Source: Prinsepia uniflora (taxonomy: Eukaryota > Streptophyta > Magnoliopsida > Rosales > Rosaceae). From it: a stretch of DNA of 64,000 bases. Numbering within the stretch: the stretch's first letter is position 1; each line of letters starts with the position of its first letter. A program made the position numbers and the translations under genes. This document shows positions 8,433-19,467 of this stretch, in pieces. The notes under the pieces are model-generated. The model saw nothing but the letters and a program-made list of their open reading frames with translations, searched no databases and was not told where the DNA came from. The DNA lies in NCBI GenBank assembly GCA_032719365.1, contig CM064871.1, positions 33,019,566 through 33,083,565 of the forward strand, written 5' to 3'.

Positions 8433-11402
8433 TGTCAGGACCCATCCCAAATATGGCCTCGATACCCGGGACGAACCCTGCTCCCGTCTGACAATCACAC
8501 TTACAGTAGCAAAAACAAACAAACAACCTTCACACAACTATAAGCATAACTATCAGACGAAGGAGTAACATATACACAACAGTCAGTCAGAGCATAGTTC
8601 TACAAAATGGGCACAAAAGTCCTACAATGCTAGTCTCGCAACGGAAGGACGCGGAAGCTCTATGCCTCGATATCTGCCTCAACGTTCACCCCAGCGCTAA
8701 CACCACGACCTGGAGGGGAAATTTAAACCAAAAGTGTGAGTGGACTAGAATAACCAAAAGTTGTAAAATCAGTTTATCACTAACTCGAGGTTAAGGAAAA
8801 ATAAGAATCAGTGTTCCCTCCGTTTTTAACACAGGCAAGCCCAACGAAATACTAGAAAATCATAATATGAAACATCATAAGAAACAGAAACACTATAAAA
8901 TCTCATAAGAAACAGATACACTATAAAATACCATAAGAAACCGAAACACTATAAAGTGGCTATAGAAATCATAGTTTCAGCATCAAATCATCATTTCCGA
9001 TCAAACCTGCTGGACCTATCCGAGTCTTTAAACTCAATCAGGCCTTAAATGAAAGCCGAGACTTTAAACTCCCGAGTCTTTAAACTCAATAGGCCTATGG
9101 GGGTAACATCAACATATCCGAGTCTTTAAACTCCCGAGTCTTTAAACTCAATCCGGGCCCGTCCCCCATCAATATCAATCCGGGTCTTTATACCCAATAT
9201 CCAGATCCAGCAATCCAATCCATATCCCGTGTAAAACCAATTCGAAATCAATCGCCAAACTCGAATTCGAAATCCCCAGTTCGAAGCCCTTCCGGCGTTT
9301 CGAACCGACATTCCGAACCCAAATCCGGAAATCCATGATTATACCAAAAACCACATGTAATCACAAATCATATTTCATAACCCATTTATCATCATCAGAG
9401 AACATTTATAGGTTGAAATCCTCAAATATGGCATCAGAATCCGAAAACCAGCTTTTCTCGAAAAACGTGTAAAATTCTGAAAATGTCTCGAAAAACGTAC
9501 AACATATCAACCACATGTAATTATCAACAAGAAGCATAAAACACATTTAATATCATAAAGCATTAATAAAAACAGTTAGGCATGCTCGAAAGAAAAGAAG
9601 GAGTCCACTCACAAATCCAGGACGAGTCACTCGCGCTCCGTGCGCTCCTCGACTGTCTCGGGTGCCTCACGTCCTGTCAAAATGCACTAAATAGGGTCAC
9701 AAATACATCAAGGATCCTAATCCTAATTTCCCCAATTTTTTGGGAATTAAATAATATTTTAATCCTAAACCTTCAACCGTCTGGATTCCCGAACAACTCC
9801 GTCACACCGTCCGATTAACCCGAAAACTATACCATTGGATTCCTTAGAACATTTAGGACTAAACTCATGTTGGAAGCTTGACCGGATTCCTCTCCACACG
9901 CCTCCACGCACCGCCCAAAGTGGTTGCGCGTGGGCCTCACGCGCCTGCTACAGTGCCCTTCAACCTTGAGCAGACCCGGTTCAGCACAGTGGTCTGCAAC
10001 CTGAACCGGCGTCAGCGGTTCTCCGCCGTACCTGCATAATTCCTCTCCCTTTCTTCACCTAAAGCTTCGTCCAGTTCCAACCTATCCATTCCCCTTACTC
10101 TCCTGGTTCGATTCACCACTCAGCTTCACAACTGAAGCTCGAAAGAAACACACAGACGGCCCCTGTTTCACGATCCAGCCACTCCGGTCATCCCCCATCA
10201 CGGTGGCAACACCAGACGGTTCCTAGGGCCCTTCTACGTCTAACCCGACTCACCTTGACCGTCGACTTGTGCCCAAACGTCACGACTCGACGTTCGAACC
10301 CACGGCCAAAATAGAGTACAGAGTACTCTCCGTCGACTGGCTCCGCCGTGTACGTCCCCGTCACGGCGACCATCCCACACCATTCCTAGAACCTCCCTGA
10401 ACACCACTGCACTCACCACTCCCTTCGATTCTCATCCTACCCTCACGACTTTTGAATTGAAAAAGCACGGGAAAACAGAGTAGAGAAGCTTACCCTTCGA
10501 TTCCGTCTCCGCCGCAAGCGCCGCCGCGTACCACGGTGTTCGTTGGACTCCCTACAGCCTCTTGAACGTCCCACGGTCGTGATTTGAGCCACCACACGGC
10601 GTAGCCACCACCACGAATTCATGGCCTCTCTGTTTCCTCAACTCTTCGCCGCACCACCACCGCGCCGCCGTGCACGATTCCAGTCCCAAAACACGATCAA
10701 CACCTCACCCTCGTCTCTCTAACACTCTCACCAATCACCCTTCACTCACCCTTGTAACAAAATCGATCCAAATCTCTCTCGTTTCTCCCCTCTGTTTCTC
10801 TGTATTCTTCGAACAAGCACGGTTCAAAATGGAACAACGTGTGGCCGTGCACACGTTAGTAGCCCCTAGAACCATCCAGTCCCTTGCACGTGTCCAGCAG
10901 CCATAGGTTAGCCCAAAAGATCCCTGCCACTTGCCCTTATCTGATTGGGCGGAAAGAAAATGACCAAAATACCCCTTGTACAATTAATTACCGTTTTGCC
11001 CTCGAACGTTCTAGACCCGTATCTTTTCCGTCCGACGTCCGATGACAGCGTGCCGCCTGTCGTTGAACTCAGGACGTCGAGACCTATCCAACGGTCCTCG
11101 GTCTAGGTGAAAATCACAAGTCCTCCAAAAAGTCAACATTTCCCTCATTTACTCAAAATTACGGTAACGCCCCCAATCTTCCGAACGTCATAACTTTTCC
11201 TCCGGTTGTCCGAATCGAACCTGCCACCTGTCTATGGACTTGTGACGTCCTAAACTACGTCACGGTCAAGGGTTAACACTCAACCAATCGGGAATTCAAA
11301 AAGTCAACTTTTTGTCTACTATTCACAAGGGCAAAAACGTCCATTTACACAAAATTCTACAAAATTACGTTTTTACCCTTCCCGAAAGTACGGGTTGTTA
11401 CA
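8433..11402 (-). repeat. 5' LTR of the Tekay-like element (2970 bp)
   Basis: Plus coordinates begin TGTCAGGACCC and end GGGTTGTTACA, so on the minus strand it runs TGTAACA...CCTGACA. It is non-coding throughout. Near its low end are five short hairpin words of the type GAGTCTTTAAACTC (9026-9150) and one GGGTCTTTATACCC. The small ORFs inside it are chance. The segment includes CT-rich sequence at about 10400-10800. I could not place its TATA box with confidence. Confidence 0.9.
9026..9200. repeat. Array of GAGT/ACTC mini-hairpins
   Basis: GAGTCTTTAAACTC and close variants recur at about 9026, 9056, 9071, 9119 and 9134, often as adjacent pairs joined by CC. At about 9182 the variant GGGTCTTTATACCC keeps pairing (GGGT/ACCC) while changing both arms. 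The same words occur in the LTRs at 23945-24095 and 57435-57625. Confidence 0.75.
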
Positions 11403-11695
11403 GGTACGTTGTAAGGAAACAGTATAATCAATTTTGATCAGCTAACTTATGGTAATATAGTCATTGTCATTTAACAAGAAGGTTTAAGAATGTGCATTGA
11501 TATGAAAATCAATAAACAGATAGAGAATGAAAAGAAAACTGCAAAATACGAAATGGGTAACTTTTGTGAACAATATGGGCTACCTCCAATAGCACCATCA
11601 CAAAAACACAACCGAAAAGAAATTCATCATAAGAAAAATAAATATAAACATTACAAAAATAGTTGTCAACTTCCCTTTGGAGGTCTTGGAGTGTG
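11403..11695 (+). pseudogene. EPRV coat-protein C-terminal fragment
   Basis: Open frames give INFDQLTYGNIVIVI, a stop, then QEGLRMCIDMKINKQIENEK (11471-11530) and KTAKYEMGNFCEQYGLPP, followed by a basic His/Lys-rich tail. This matches the capsid C-terminal part of petuvirus-like EPRVs, just before the zinc finger. It would normally lie downstream of the coat piece that ends near 1065. It starts exactly at the right end of the Tekay-like element and ends near 11695. Confidence 0.7.
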
Positions 11696-12300
11696 ACTGT
11701 ATGTTTGAATTTGTTGAATTTTTCAAGACTTATGGTAGGATTGATATTTTTAAGTTTTGGTGTAGTTGAACTACCGGGATTATTAAGGAGATCTTTATAT
11801 ATATACATATATATATATATATATGTATATATTTCTAAACACTTTTCTAAAACACTATTTTATATCATAATTCACAAGAATTAAAATTAGGACATGAAAT
11901 AATTACCAAACAATGTAATCAAATAAATACTTAAGTTCCTTAATTAATAATTTCTCCAAAAAATATATACTTAATAAATATAAGTTTACTTAAATATCGC
12001 GTAAATATCGCACTTCTTGGGTTTTAAGAGACAAAACAATACAATAACTCTTTGAATTAAAATTATTTTTCGATTTCATTAAAAATTGAGAAGAGGTGGG
12101 AGATGGTCGGGGATTTAAAAATTAACTTAAATATAAGAGAAGAAGTTAGGTTATTATTTAACAAACTTTAATATGAAAAGTTATTTAGTTTGAGTTAGGA
12201 AAAAATATTTGGTTGATTTAGGAATATAGAAAATAAAAGAAAAGGTGAAAAAAAAAGAAAAAAAGGAAAAGAAAATAGTATGTTTTGGAAAAGGAAAGGA
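11696..12300. other. AT-rich non-coding stretch
   Basis: I see no gene here. On the minus strand 11655-11808 reads STTPKLKNINPTISLEKFNK and HTVTLQDLQREVDN, which looks protein-like but is unassigned. There is an AT dinucleotide run at 11796-11833 and A-rich sequence at about 12230-12310. Confidence 0.5.
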
Positions 12301-12326
12301 AAATCAATAAGAAAAGTAGCCCCCAC

Positions 12327-12396
12327 CCATCTCGAACAAAGGACCTCCTTTTAAGAGGTGCGCCCCTCAACCACTTCGCCCATTTAGCATATACTA
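12327..12396 (-). repeat. tRNA-like sequence (degenerate tRNA or SINE head)
   Basis: The minus strand holds GGGCGAAGTGGTTGAGGGG (A-box-like), a 5-bp stem ACCTC/GAGGT around TTAAAAG, and TTTGTTCGAGATGG (B-box-like). This is the layout of a tRNA-derived Pol III promoter. I could not form a full acceptor stem, so it is not called as a tRNA gene. Confidence 0.4.
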
Positions 12397-12439
12397 GTTT
12401 TTATAGGAGCTGCTACGTAATAATATATCAAATTTACAC

Positions 12440-12520
12440 ACCTATGTAAAAAAAATTTGGGACCCTCCAAAGTGGGGGCCCAAGGCGGCTGCTCCGGCTT
12501 CCCTTAGGGCCAGCCTTGCA
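12440..12520. mobile_element. Possible hAT-like transposon end
   Basis: The segment GGGGGCCCAAGGCGGCTGC with terminal GGGCCAGCCTTG resembles a common plant hAT/MITE terminus (CAAGGCTGGCCC on the minus strand). The matching inverted end was not found nearby, so this is a one-ended guess. Confidence 0.3.
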
Positions 12521-12630
12521 TACAGTTCTCGGTGCCAATTTATTAAACTTATAATGAAATCAAGGAAAAACCTTGGTTAAAGTACCTAGAACCTATCAAA
12601 GGTGACCAATAAGAGGCCGATAGGACAAGT

Positions 12631-12825
12631 TTGTGTTGCCATCACAACTGCTATGTTCACACCATTAGCACATTCAACACATTCGATAGGTATCTGCAGA
12701 ACCTAATCAAAGAAGGCAATTACACCAAGTATGTCATCAACAAAACTGTAAAGCTTTTTGAAGACGAAGACCCCAATGAATCGGATTCAAAGATGATCCC
12801 CATCAATGCAATAGAAAATTATTAG
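12631..12825 (+). CDS. Unrecognised short ORF, possible element remnant
   Basis: A 64-codon frame, with no family recognised, ends in RYLQNLIKEGNYTKYVINKT, an acidic EDEDPNESDS run and a stop after MIPINAIENY. Its composition is more protein-like than the AT-rich surroundings. No upstream exon or promoter is evident. It lies about 100 bp before the 24-bp minisatellite. It may be the end of a decayed element ORF or chance. Confidence 0.2.
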   Translation: MCCHHNCYVHTISTFNTFDRYLQNLIKEGNYTKYVINKTVKLFEDEDPNESDSKMIPINAIENY

Positions 12826-12930
12826 GCCTCATTGCCATTTTTTACACTCATTATGCTAATTTCTTTAATAAAATCATCTTGCAATTTGAAATTTTACTTC
12901 AAAATTTTTTATTGCATGGTAATAGAAATC

Positions 12931-12978
12931 CTTAATCCTTCCTCTAGGAAGCACCATAAGCCTTCGTCTGAGAAGCAC
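12931..12978. repeat. 24-bp minisatellite, left part
   Basis: About two units of the GCACTCAAAGCCTTCCTC...GAA type are present (CTTCCTCTAGGAAGCACC, CCTTCGTCTGAGAAGCAC). The array is cut at AGCAC (12974-12978), the target duplication of Athila #1, and resumes at 40524. Confidence 0.75.
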
Positions 12979-13089
12979 TGACTATGCCCAAACTACACAT
13001 CAAATTAAACACGTAATTTGAGTATTATGCAATTTAAACCCTTTTTGTGTAGATGTAGTATTGGTAAATAGAGATCGTTCTTAACCGGG

Positions 13090-13395
13090 GAAATTAGGAA
13101 ACATTAATAATGTGTTAGTGGGAAAGAATAATGAATAAATTAATGAATTAGAGAATAAAATAATCAAAGAATTAAATAATCAAGGAATAAAATAATCAAA
13201 GAATTAAATAATCAAAGAATCAATAAATTAAAGAATAGAGGAATAAGAGAATAAAGACTTAATAAATTAAAGAATAAAAGAATAAAAGAATAAAAGAATA
13301 AATGAATAAATGAATAAAAGAATAAAAGAATAAAAGAATAAAAGAATAAAAGGATAAAAGAATAAAATAATAAAATAACAAAATAATAAAATAAT
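13090..13395. repeat. AT-rich degenerate tandem repeat in Athila LTR
   Basis: Runs of AATAAAAG, AATTAAAT and AATAATCAAAG repeat for about 300 bp. The same block occurs in the other Athila LTRs at about 38760-38995, 50272-50415 and 55700-55875, with different unit numbers. The hydrophobic minus-strand ORF here is a by-product of it. Confidence 0.8.
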
Positions 13396-13696
13396 AAAGA
13401 ATTAAATGGGGGGTTTTGAGTGAATGTAATCATACAAAAACAAGTAAAAACATAGATAAACTAATTCTATTTCTACTCTAACTTATGTACAAAGTAGACT
13501 TCCCTTAAACACAAACTTCACCAACACACTAACAATTGCACAAATTCGAATCAATCACAAAATCATACCTTCACAAACTCATATTTCTTCATACATTTTT
13601 CATATTATAAATGCACCGAACATCGGATTTTTACTTATAATACGATTACCATAAGTTTGTGATTTAATGCGCCGAACAGCGATCATACATTAAATC

Positions 13697-16600
13697 TGAC
13701 AGGACCCATTCCAATTCCCCCGGGATTAACGCGGGATGACCCTGCTCCTGTCTGACACAGAGTGTCAGACAAGGGATATTTTCGACCTTTGCCTCCCCGG
13801 GCTATCAGTGTACGCCAGGATCTGGAGGAGGTACGTGATATCTCGTTCTCTGCTACAGTCCACATCCCCTGTCAACCTGAAGGGTAGTCAAAACATTAAA
13901 AGCTGTGAGTGGACAAAACAAAAGTTTATAAAAAAATTTCCATAAAGACATTTGTACCCTTCAATAAAAAGCATGCATGCATTCGAAAACCATTTAACCA
14001 AATGGAACCATCTGTGGGAACTAAGCCCAAAACCATAATCATACTGAAATCAAATACACGAGCCACTGCTCAAATCCTGTGCACACCTGTGCACACCACA
14101 TATCAAAGAATCATAAAGATTCAACCATACGGGCCACTGCCCAAAACCATACGGGACTTAGCCCAAAACCATCATGAAACCAAGTACACGAGCCACCGCT
14201 CAAATCCTGTGTAACCACACATCACATATCATAATCCATATATATATATACATATAATTCACACAACCAGTCCTGTCACGGTTTCCAAAGCTACGCGCGT
14301 GCTACCCAGGTCTCAATCCGAGTCTTCTCAAAATCAAGGTCAATATCCACATACCACTGATCCTACCCGAGGTTATAGTAACCTTAGCCTTCCTGAGAGT
14401 AAGGAACCCAACTGGGGGGTGACTCCACTCAGTCGGTGCTCCGTGACTACTCCGGGGTCCACCCAGACCAAAGACCCTCCTCGAAGGAGATAATAGAAGT
14501 AAAGGAAGGTATATGAACATATATACATAACACAAATATTCATGTCTGGTTCCCCTGAACCGTCATGATCCATAATATCCATTCCATTCATATATATATA
14601 TATATATATAACATCATCCATAACCAGGGTTCATGCCAGTTCCCATAAACCGTCATGTACCACAATCACATAACCAGGGTTCATGCTGGTTCCCATAAAC
14701 CGTCATGTACCACAATAGCATAACCAGGGTTCATGCCAGTTCCCATAACCCGTCATGAACCACGATACCATAACAAGGATTCATGCCGGTTCCCATAAAT
14801 CGTCATGTACCATAATAACATAACCAGGGTTCATGCCAGTTCCCATAACCCGTCATGAACCACGATACCATAACAAGGGTTCATGCCGGTTCCCATAAAC
14901 CACCATGGACCTGGAAATCCATTTAAGGTTCCCTGACCTGAAATCAAAACCGTAAAGTAACCTGGGTCTCGTGCCCGAACATATGACATCAGCTGGGCAC
15001 CGTGCCCGATATCTGAGGTCATATGCCCGAGACAAAACCAAATGGGTCTCATACCCGAGTTTATCCTTTTAAAATCCAAATCCAATTCATTAAAACCAAT
15101 AAGGAAATACAGACCTGTATAAGCACCGTATAAGGCCGAAACCTCGAAATACGTGCTTATACGTAACCACATACAAATGAACCCATGGCATTACCAAACA
15201 TGTATTAAAACATATAATAAAAATTTATTCATGCGCCAAATTAGAAAACCAAGGTCCACTCACAGACCGTCCGAGCTGCGGCCTCGATTTGCGTGTCATA
15301 CGGCTCTCCCGAGCCAATCACCGTCACCGGGACTCCCACACTTTTCCAAATAGTAATAGAAGGTTACTAACTACTTAATTAACCTCCCACTAAATCCCCG
15401 TAACTTTCTGGAATTTTTAACTATTTTTAAAACCAATCCTAAACCTTCGGACACCCTGAAACCTATCGAAACGATTTCCGATTGACACGAAACCAGTCCC
15501 AAAATATTTGTTACATCGAATAGATGATTTTGTATGTTGAAAGTACCCTCAAATTCCTCATCACGCGCTCACACACGCCGAAGGACTGCCGTGCGCGTGG
15601 GCCTCACGCGCCGGGACACTGTAGACCGTCCCTGTCCTCTGGCTAGTTCAGACCGGCCAGTCCGGCCCAATCTCTGCAACTGGACTGGCGTGACAGGTCC
15701 AGGCCCCTACAACCCGTATTTTGGTCTGATTTCAAGCCAATTCAATCCTATAATTCCTATTTTAATTATAGGAGTCCAACCCAATTAACTTAAGCCCTAA
15801 AAACCCCCTAAAACCGAACCGGTCCAATACTCCCCTCACGATTCGATTATCCAAACTCCTCCCCAGGGGTCCCCCAACGTTCAAACCTTCACAAAACCTT
15901 CCTAATGACCTCCTAACAACCTAAGTAATTCATTAAAACCATCAAAAACGACCCATAACATCAAAAATGGAAAATGGATCGAAAATGGTAAAACCGATAC
16001 CTCTCGGTTTTCTCCACCGCGGTCCACGACGGCTGCTGTCCTGGGCTGGCCACCACGTCCTCAGCATCCTCTCTCACTCTCTGGTCTCAGTCATGGCTGG
16101 ATGGAAAGGGTTGGGTTTGTTTGGGTTGCACTGAGAAGAAAAAATGAGATCGGGAAATGGTTTGGGTTTGAAATGAAGAATGATTGATGAAGGGATGATG
16201 TGCATGAAGGAAAGGAGATGGCCTGTGGATGGGTGACACCTATCACTCATCCATAGGGCAGGAACTAAATATCTGGGGCCCATTAGAGTCCAAAAGTTAA
16301 CTCGTTTCGTAATTCGTGTAATAATGCACTTGAACTTCCGTGACCCGTAACTTCGTCGTCGAATGTCCGAATTCGACGTGCCGCCTGTCTACGGATTCGT
16401 ATCATCCGATCTACATAACGGTCTTCGCCCCTCAGCCATCAGACCTCCTAGTCAAAAAGTCAACATTTGCCCCTTTTTAACCATAATTACAAAAATGCCC
16501 CTAAACTTTCGAACGTCATAACTTCTACCTCGAATGTCAGAATTGAACGTGCCACATGTCCATGAACTCGTGACGTCCTAAACTACGTCACGGTCATCGG

Positions 16601-16768
16601 TCAAAGACCATTTGACCGCCCGAATGAAAAGTCAACGTTTTACCACGACTAGGGGAAAAATTGTCATTTTGCATCGTTCGTCCGATTTTGCCTAACAAAT
16701 CACCGATTAACCTCACTAATCGTGATTAGTCACTAATCTAATCTAGGAATTTGCGACGGGTCGTTACA
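13697..16768 (-). mobile_element. Solo LTR (3072 bp), TSD AAATC
   Basis: It begins TGACAGGACCC and ends GGGTCGTTACA (plus coordinates), with perfect AAATC at 13692-13696 and 16769-16773. No primer site, polypurine tract or second LTR adjoins it. The uninterrupted target survives in the sister LTR near 39277 (CATTAAATCTCTTC). It contains the largest palindromic 50-bp array (14617-14908). The small ORFs inside are chance. Confidence 0.93.
14617..14908. repeat. 50-bp palindromic tandem array, about 6 units
   Basis: TCCCATAA recurs exactly every 50 bp at 14641, 14691, 14741, 14791, 14841 and 14891. In the full form a unit pairs GGTTCATG with CATGAACC and CGGTT with AACCG around CCCATA. The solo LTR at 47194-50266 has about 4 units, the one at 41170-44297 two (inverted), and the LTRs of the 24703-33867 element one each. 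Confidence 0.88.
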
Positions 16769-17200
16769 AAATCTCTTCAACTCTACTATAAATGCCCCGA
16801 ACAGCGGATCAACATTTAGTTTCGAAATGAAGGTTACGCTTTAGAATGTAAGAAGTAAATGATTTTTGGAAAGTAAAACACATGGAGATTGTATTCAATT
16901 TTTACAAAAGATAGGAAGGAAAAAACCAATACATATATTGCATTATAATTAGAACCAATAAAAAATAAAAGAGTTTAAGAGGATGGAGAACAAATGTTAC
17001 AATGGATGAGAACAATGGATTGTTTTTCACAAGGAACACCGAACAGCTGCTAGAACCTTATGAAGATGGAAGAAGATTAAACAAGGAAATTCGAACTTGA
17101 ACTCTCAAAATTTGTATTGGAAATATTTTTCCAAAGTTTTTCCTAAGAAAGGCTCAATTGTGTGCCTCTTGGAAGTGTGCATAACAAGTGAAATGAACCC

Positions 17201-17210
17201 CTATTTATAG
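17201..17210 (-). promoter_or_regulatory. Athila LTR TATA box
   Basis: CTATAAATAG on the minus strand sits inside a GC-flanked AGGGG/CCCCT context. Equivalent boxes occur at 39718-39727, 51378-51387 and 56837-56846 in the other Athila LTRs. This conservation supports a real promoter element. Confidence 0.7.
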
Positions 17211-18016
17211 GGGGAAAATCAAATTAAGCTCTATAAAATAAATAAAAATAAACAAAAATTACAATAAAAATATTCAAAAGTGAAATGATGAGATTGGGTG
17301 GTTTTTGGGGAAAAGAAGTTTAAAAAAAACAAAAGAAATGTTTGAAAAACAGCAAAGAAAGCATATTAAATAGTGTTGTTGGTGGCTAGCAGAGAACAAC
17401 TGGAAAAAGGGGGAAGATTCGGCTGGCCCAGGCTGGAAAGTGGATGAGTGGCCGACATGTGTACGTTGAGCTGGAGCAGTGACTGTCGGCGGGCGTGCGC
17501 TGGACAGGTGAGTGGGCGATCGACACACGCGCGCCGAAGCAAAGACTGGGCAATCGACACACGCGCGCCGAAGCAAAGGCTGGGCGATCGGCTAGTGCGC
17601 ACCGACATTACTGACTGGGCTAGTGAACATCGGTTGAGATGTGTGGGCCTTGCGGGCTGGAATTTGGGCCGCGTGTAGGCTACAGGAGACGAACTGGACT
17701 TTATTTTCTGGGCTTCTGGGCTGACGCCGGACTTGGACTGGGTTTGTAATGGGTTTGGGCTACAGAAATAAAATGAAATTTAATTAATTTTATATCTTAA
17801 TTAATATTTCCACCGAATTTCGTCTATAATTTCTTCGTTATAATTTCGATCGAGACGATTCTTTCGCCAAAATGCTCCAAATTACAAACTTTATTTATTT
17901 AAACAAAAATAACACAAAATAAATTATTTTATCTAATTATTTATTATTTTAATAATAAAAGTCAAGTATAAAGGGTATAAAATAATATAAAATAATGCTT
18001 AATTATTGACCTATCA

Positions 18017-18031
18017 AATACCCCCACACTT
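18017..18031 (-). promoter_or_regulatory. Polypurine tract of Athila #1
   Basis: On the minus strand AAGTGTGGGGGTATT directly precedes the 3' LTR (TGATAGGT...). This is the plus-strand primer. A second near-identical tract lies at 19452-19467. Confidence 0.85.
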
Positions 18032-19451
18032 AAACCTTGCTAGTCCCTAGCAAATACTAAAACTAAACTACGAATTCAAAATAAGTAAACCCTTAACCAT
18101 TTGTCTTAAAATTTCATTATTATCATGGAGTAAAGGATTTTCACTTAAATCATTTAAGCATATAGAATTCAAGAGTTAATACATGGTAACAAAATATGGT
18201 GAAATTGATCTTAACATGAATAAAACAAGTATGAATCAACTCACAAGGATATGCACTCATAAATTCACTCAATTTTGTAAGGGTTTGTGTTTGCACTCAA
18301 AATATGTGAGAGAAATGTTCACATAATAGACATGAAGTACTTTTGCAAAATTTCAAACAAACACCTCATGATAAAAACAAAACATACTTGCACAAATGAA
18401 CCAAAACCATAAACTTACTCAAGTGATTGACTCCACTAATCAAAATTTACCATCTTAAGGATCATAAGGTCTTTACGAAGGTTGTAATGGGGCTAAGTTT
18501 AGAGGCAAGGAAAATATAGGATAAGTGGTGCTCAATTCGTTCCAAGACTCAATAGACTCCCAAATCGTATCATAACTTCCCAACCTTAGTGCAATGATAT
18601 CAGTAATTCATCCCTTCGAACATAGGCCTAATTCCATCATGTTGGGCCTTACATTCATTCTTTGTGTCGGATTTACAAATGTAAGGGGCTTAACTCAAAC
18701 ATTACATAATCAAACCTTATTACCTTGATAGAAACTCAATACATTTGTTTTTTCATTTTTTTTTTATATATATCAAGGTAATAACATCTGTCAATAATAC
18801 AACAATATTTGAGTAAGTACATCCACATAATACACATAAAAGTCTTTTCAACATCATCATTTTCTCTTTACACAATCGTTATGTCTTCAACCGAGTCTTT
18901 GGAACAAGGGTAAAGGATATCTATACTAAGCTCAAGTGTTTAGATAATCATGGTGATGAAAGAAAAGCTTAATGTGGGCTCAAAAAGGTTAACACTAAGG
19001 GGGTCGCAACTTGTGCGCACAAAATAGGGAACATGGATGTTTGAATTTGTGGTGTTAACCCTAATGCCTTAATCATTTCCAAAATCAGAGAGTTTATTGA
19101 CTTAAAAGCTTTGAAAATCACATAGAATAAGTTCTAGTACTCTAGAGTTCATTAAAAGCTATGGCAAGCAGTTATGAGGCATATGTATATCAATTTAAAC
19201 AAAGAACTTATGAATCACTCATCAAAGACATATAAAGTTATAAAGCTTACATGAGGTTCATATAATTCATACTTATCTTCTCATGCTCGTTTATGTGCCA
19301 ATTTACATGCATTATCTTCAAGTTATAACACTTAATCACAAAATATTAACAAACAAATTCAAATTGCAGTGATCATCTTTATATCCATAACATTTTTTTT
19401 TCGCGATACTTAATAAAACAATTTAATTGCACAAATAAAAATTGTAAACCA
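18032..19451 (-). other. Athila #1 non-coding region between pol and 3' LTR
   Basis: This stretch of about 1.4 kb has no long ORF. In Athila elements this is where an env-like gene may sit; none is readable here. The sequence is conserved with Athila #2 (52144-53707), including GGTTGTAATGGGGCTAAG, CTCAAAAGGT-type motifs and a T-rich run, so it predates the split of the two copies. Confidence 0.7.
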
Positions 19452-19467
19452 TTCCCCCACACTTAAA
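19452..19467 (-). promoter_or_regulatory. Second polypurine-tract-like motif
   Basis: TTTAAGTGTGGGGGAA on the minus strand repeats the core of the tract at 18017-18031. The same paired arrangement recurs in Athila #2 (52129 and about 53709), so the two motifs bracket the non-coding region in both copies. Confidence 0.6.

Larger units (their letters stand above)
4671..11402 (-). mobile_element. Tekay/Del-like Ty3/Gypsy retrotransposon, internally deleted
   Basis: This minus-strand chromovirus-type element reads 5' LTR (8433-11402), iMet primer site (8419-8430), gag, protease, RT, RNase H, then a break. At 5061/5062 the first part of integrase is joined directly to the last 391 bp of the 3' LTR (4671-5061). 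That removes the rest of integrase, any chromodomain, the polypurine tract and about 2.6 kb of LTR. The flanking 5-mers are GGTAA (4666-4670) and GGTAC (11403-11407), a 4/5 match. However, the left flank is LTR sequence and the right flank is EPRV, so the target site is ambiguous. Confidence 0.85.
12979..18016 (-). repeat. 3' LTR of Athila #1 (about 1.96 kb, split by a solo LTR)
   Basis: The LTR proper is 12979-13696 plus 16774-18016; 13697-16768 is a foreign solo LTR with its AAATC duplication. It contains AATAAAAG-type AT-rich repeats at 13090-13395 and, on the minus strand, a TATA box CTATAAATAG (17201-17210). It aligns along its length with 38613-40523. Confidence 0.92.

Noticed and set aside
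4666..11407. Clean target duplication GGTAA/GGTAC for the Tekay-like element
   Set aside because: Only 4 of 5 bases match, and the two flanks are unrelated sequences (LTR and pararetrovirus), so it may be chance.
11796..11833. AT run as a promoter or matrix-attachment site
   Set aside because: Simple AT dinucleotide repeat; nothing else supports a function.
12327..12396. Functional tRNA gene
   Set aside because: A-box and B-box-like motifs exist, but no acceptor stem or proper T-arm can be formed by eye.
14617..14908. CRISPR-like spaced repeats
   Set aside because: Units are contiguous 50-bp tandem repeats without unique spacers, in plant LTR DNA.
18032..19451. env-like gene of Athila #1
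   Set aside because: No long ORF, signal peptide or membrane segment in any frame of either strand.
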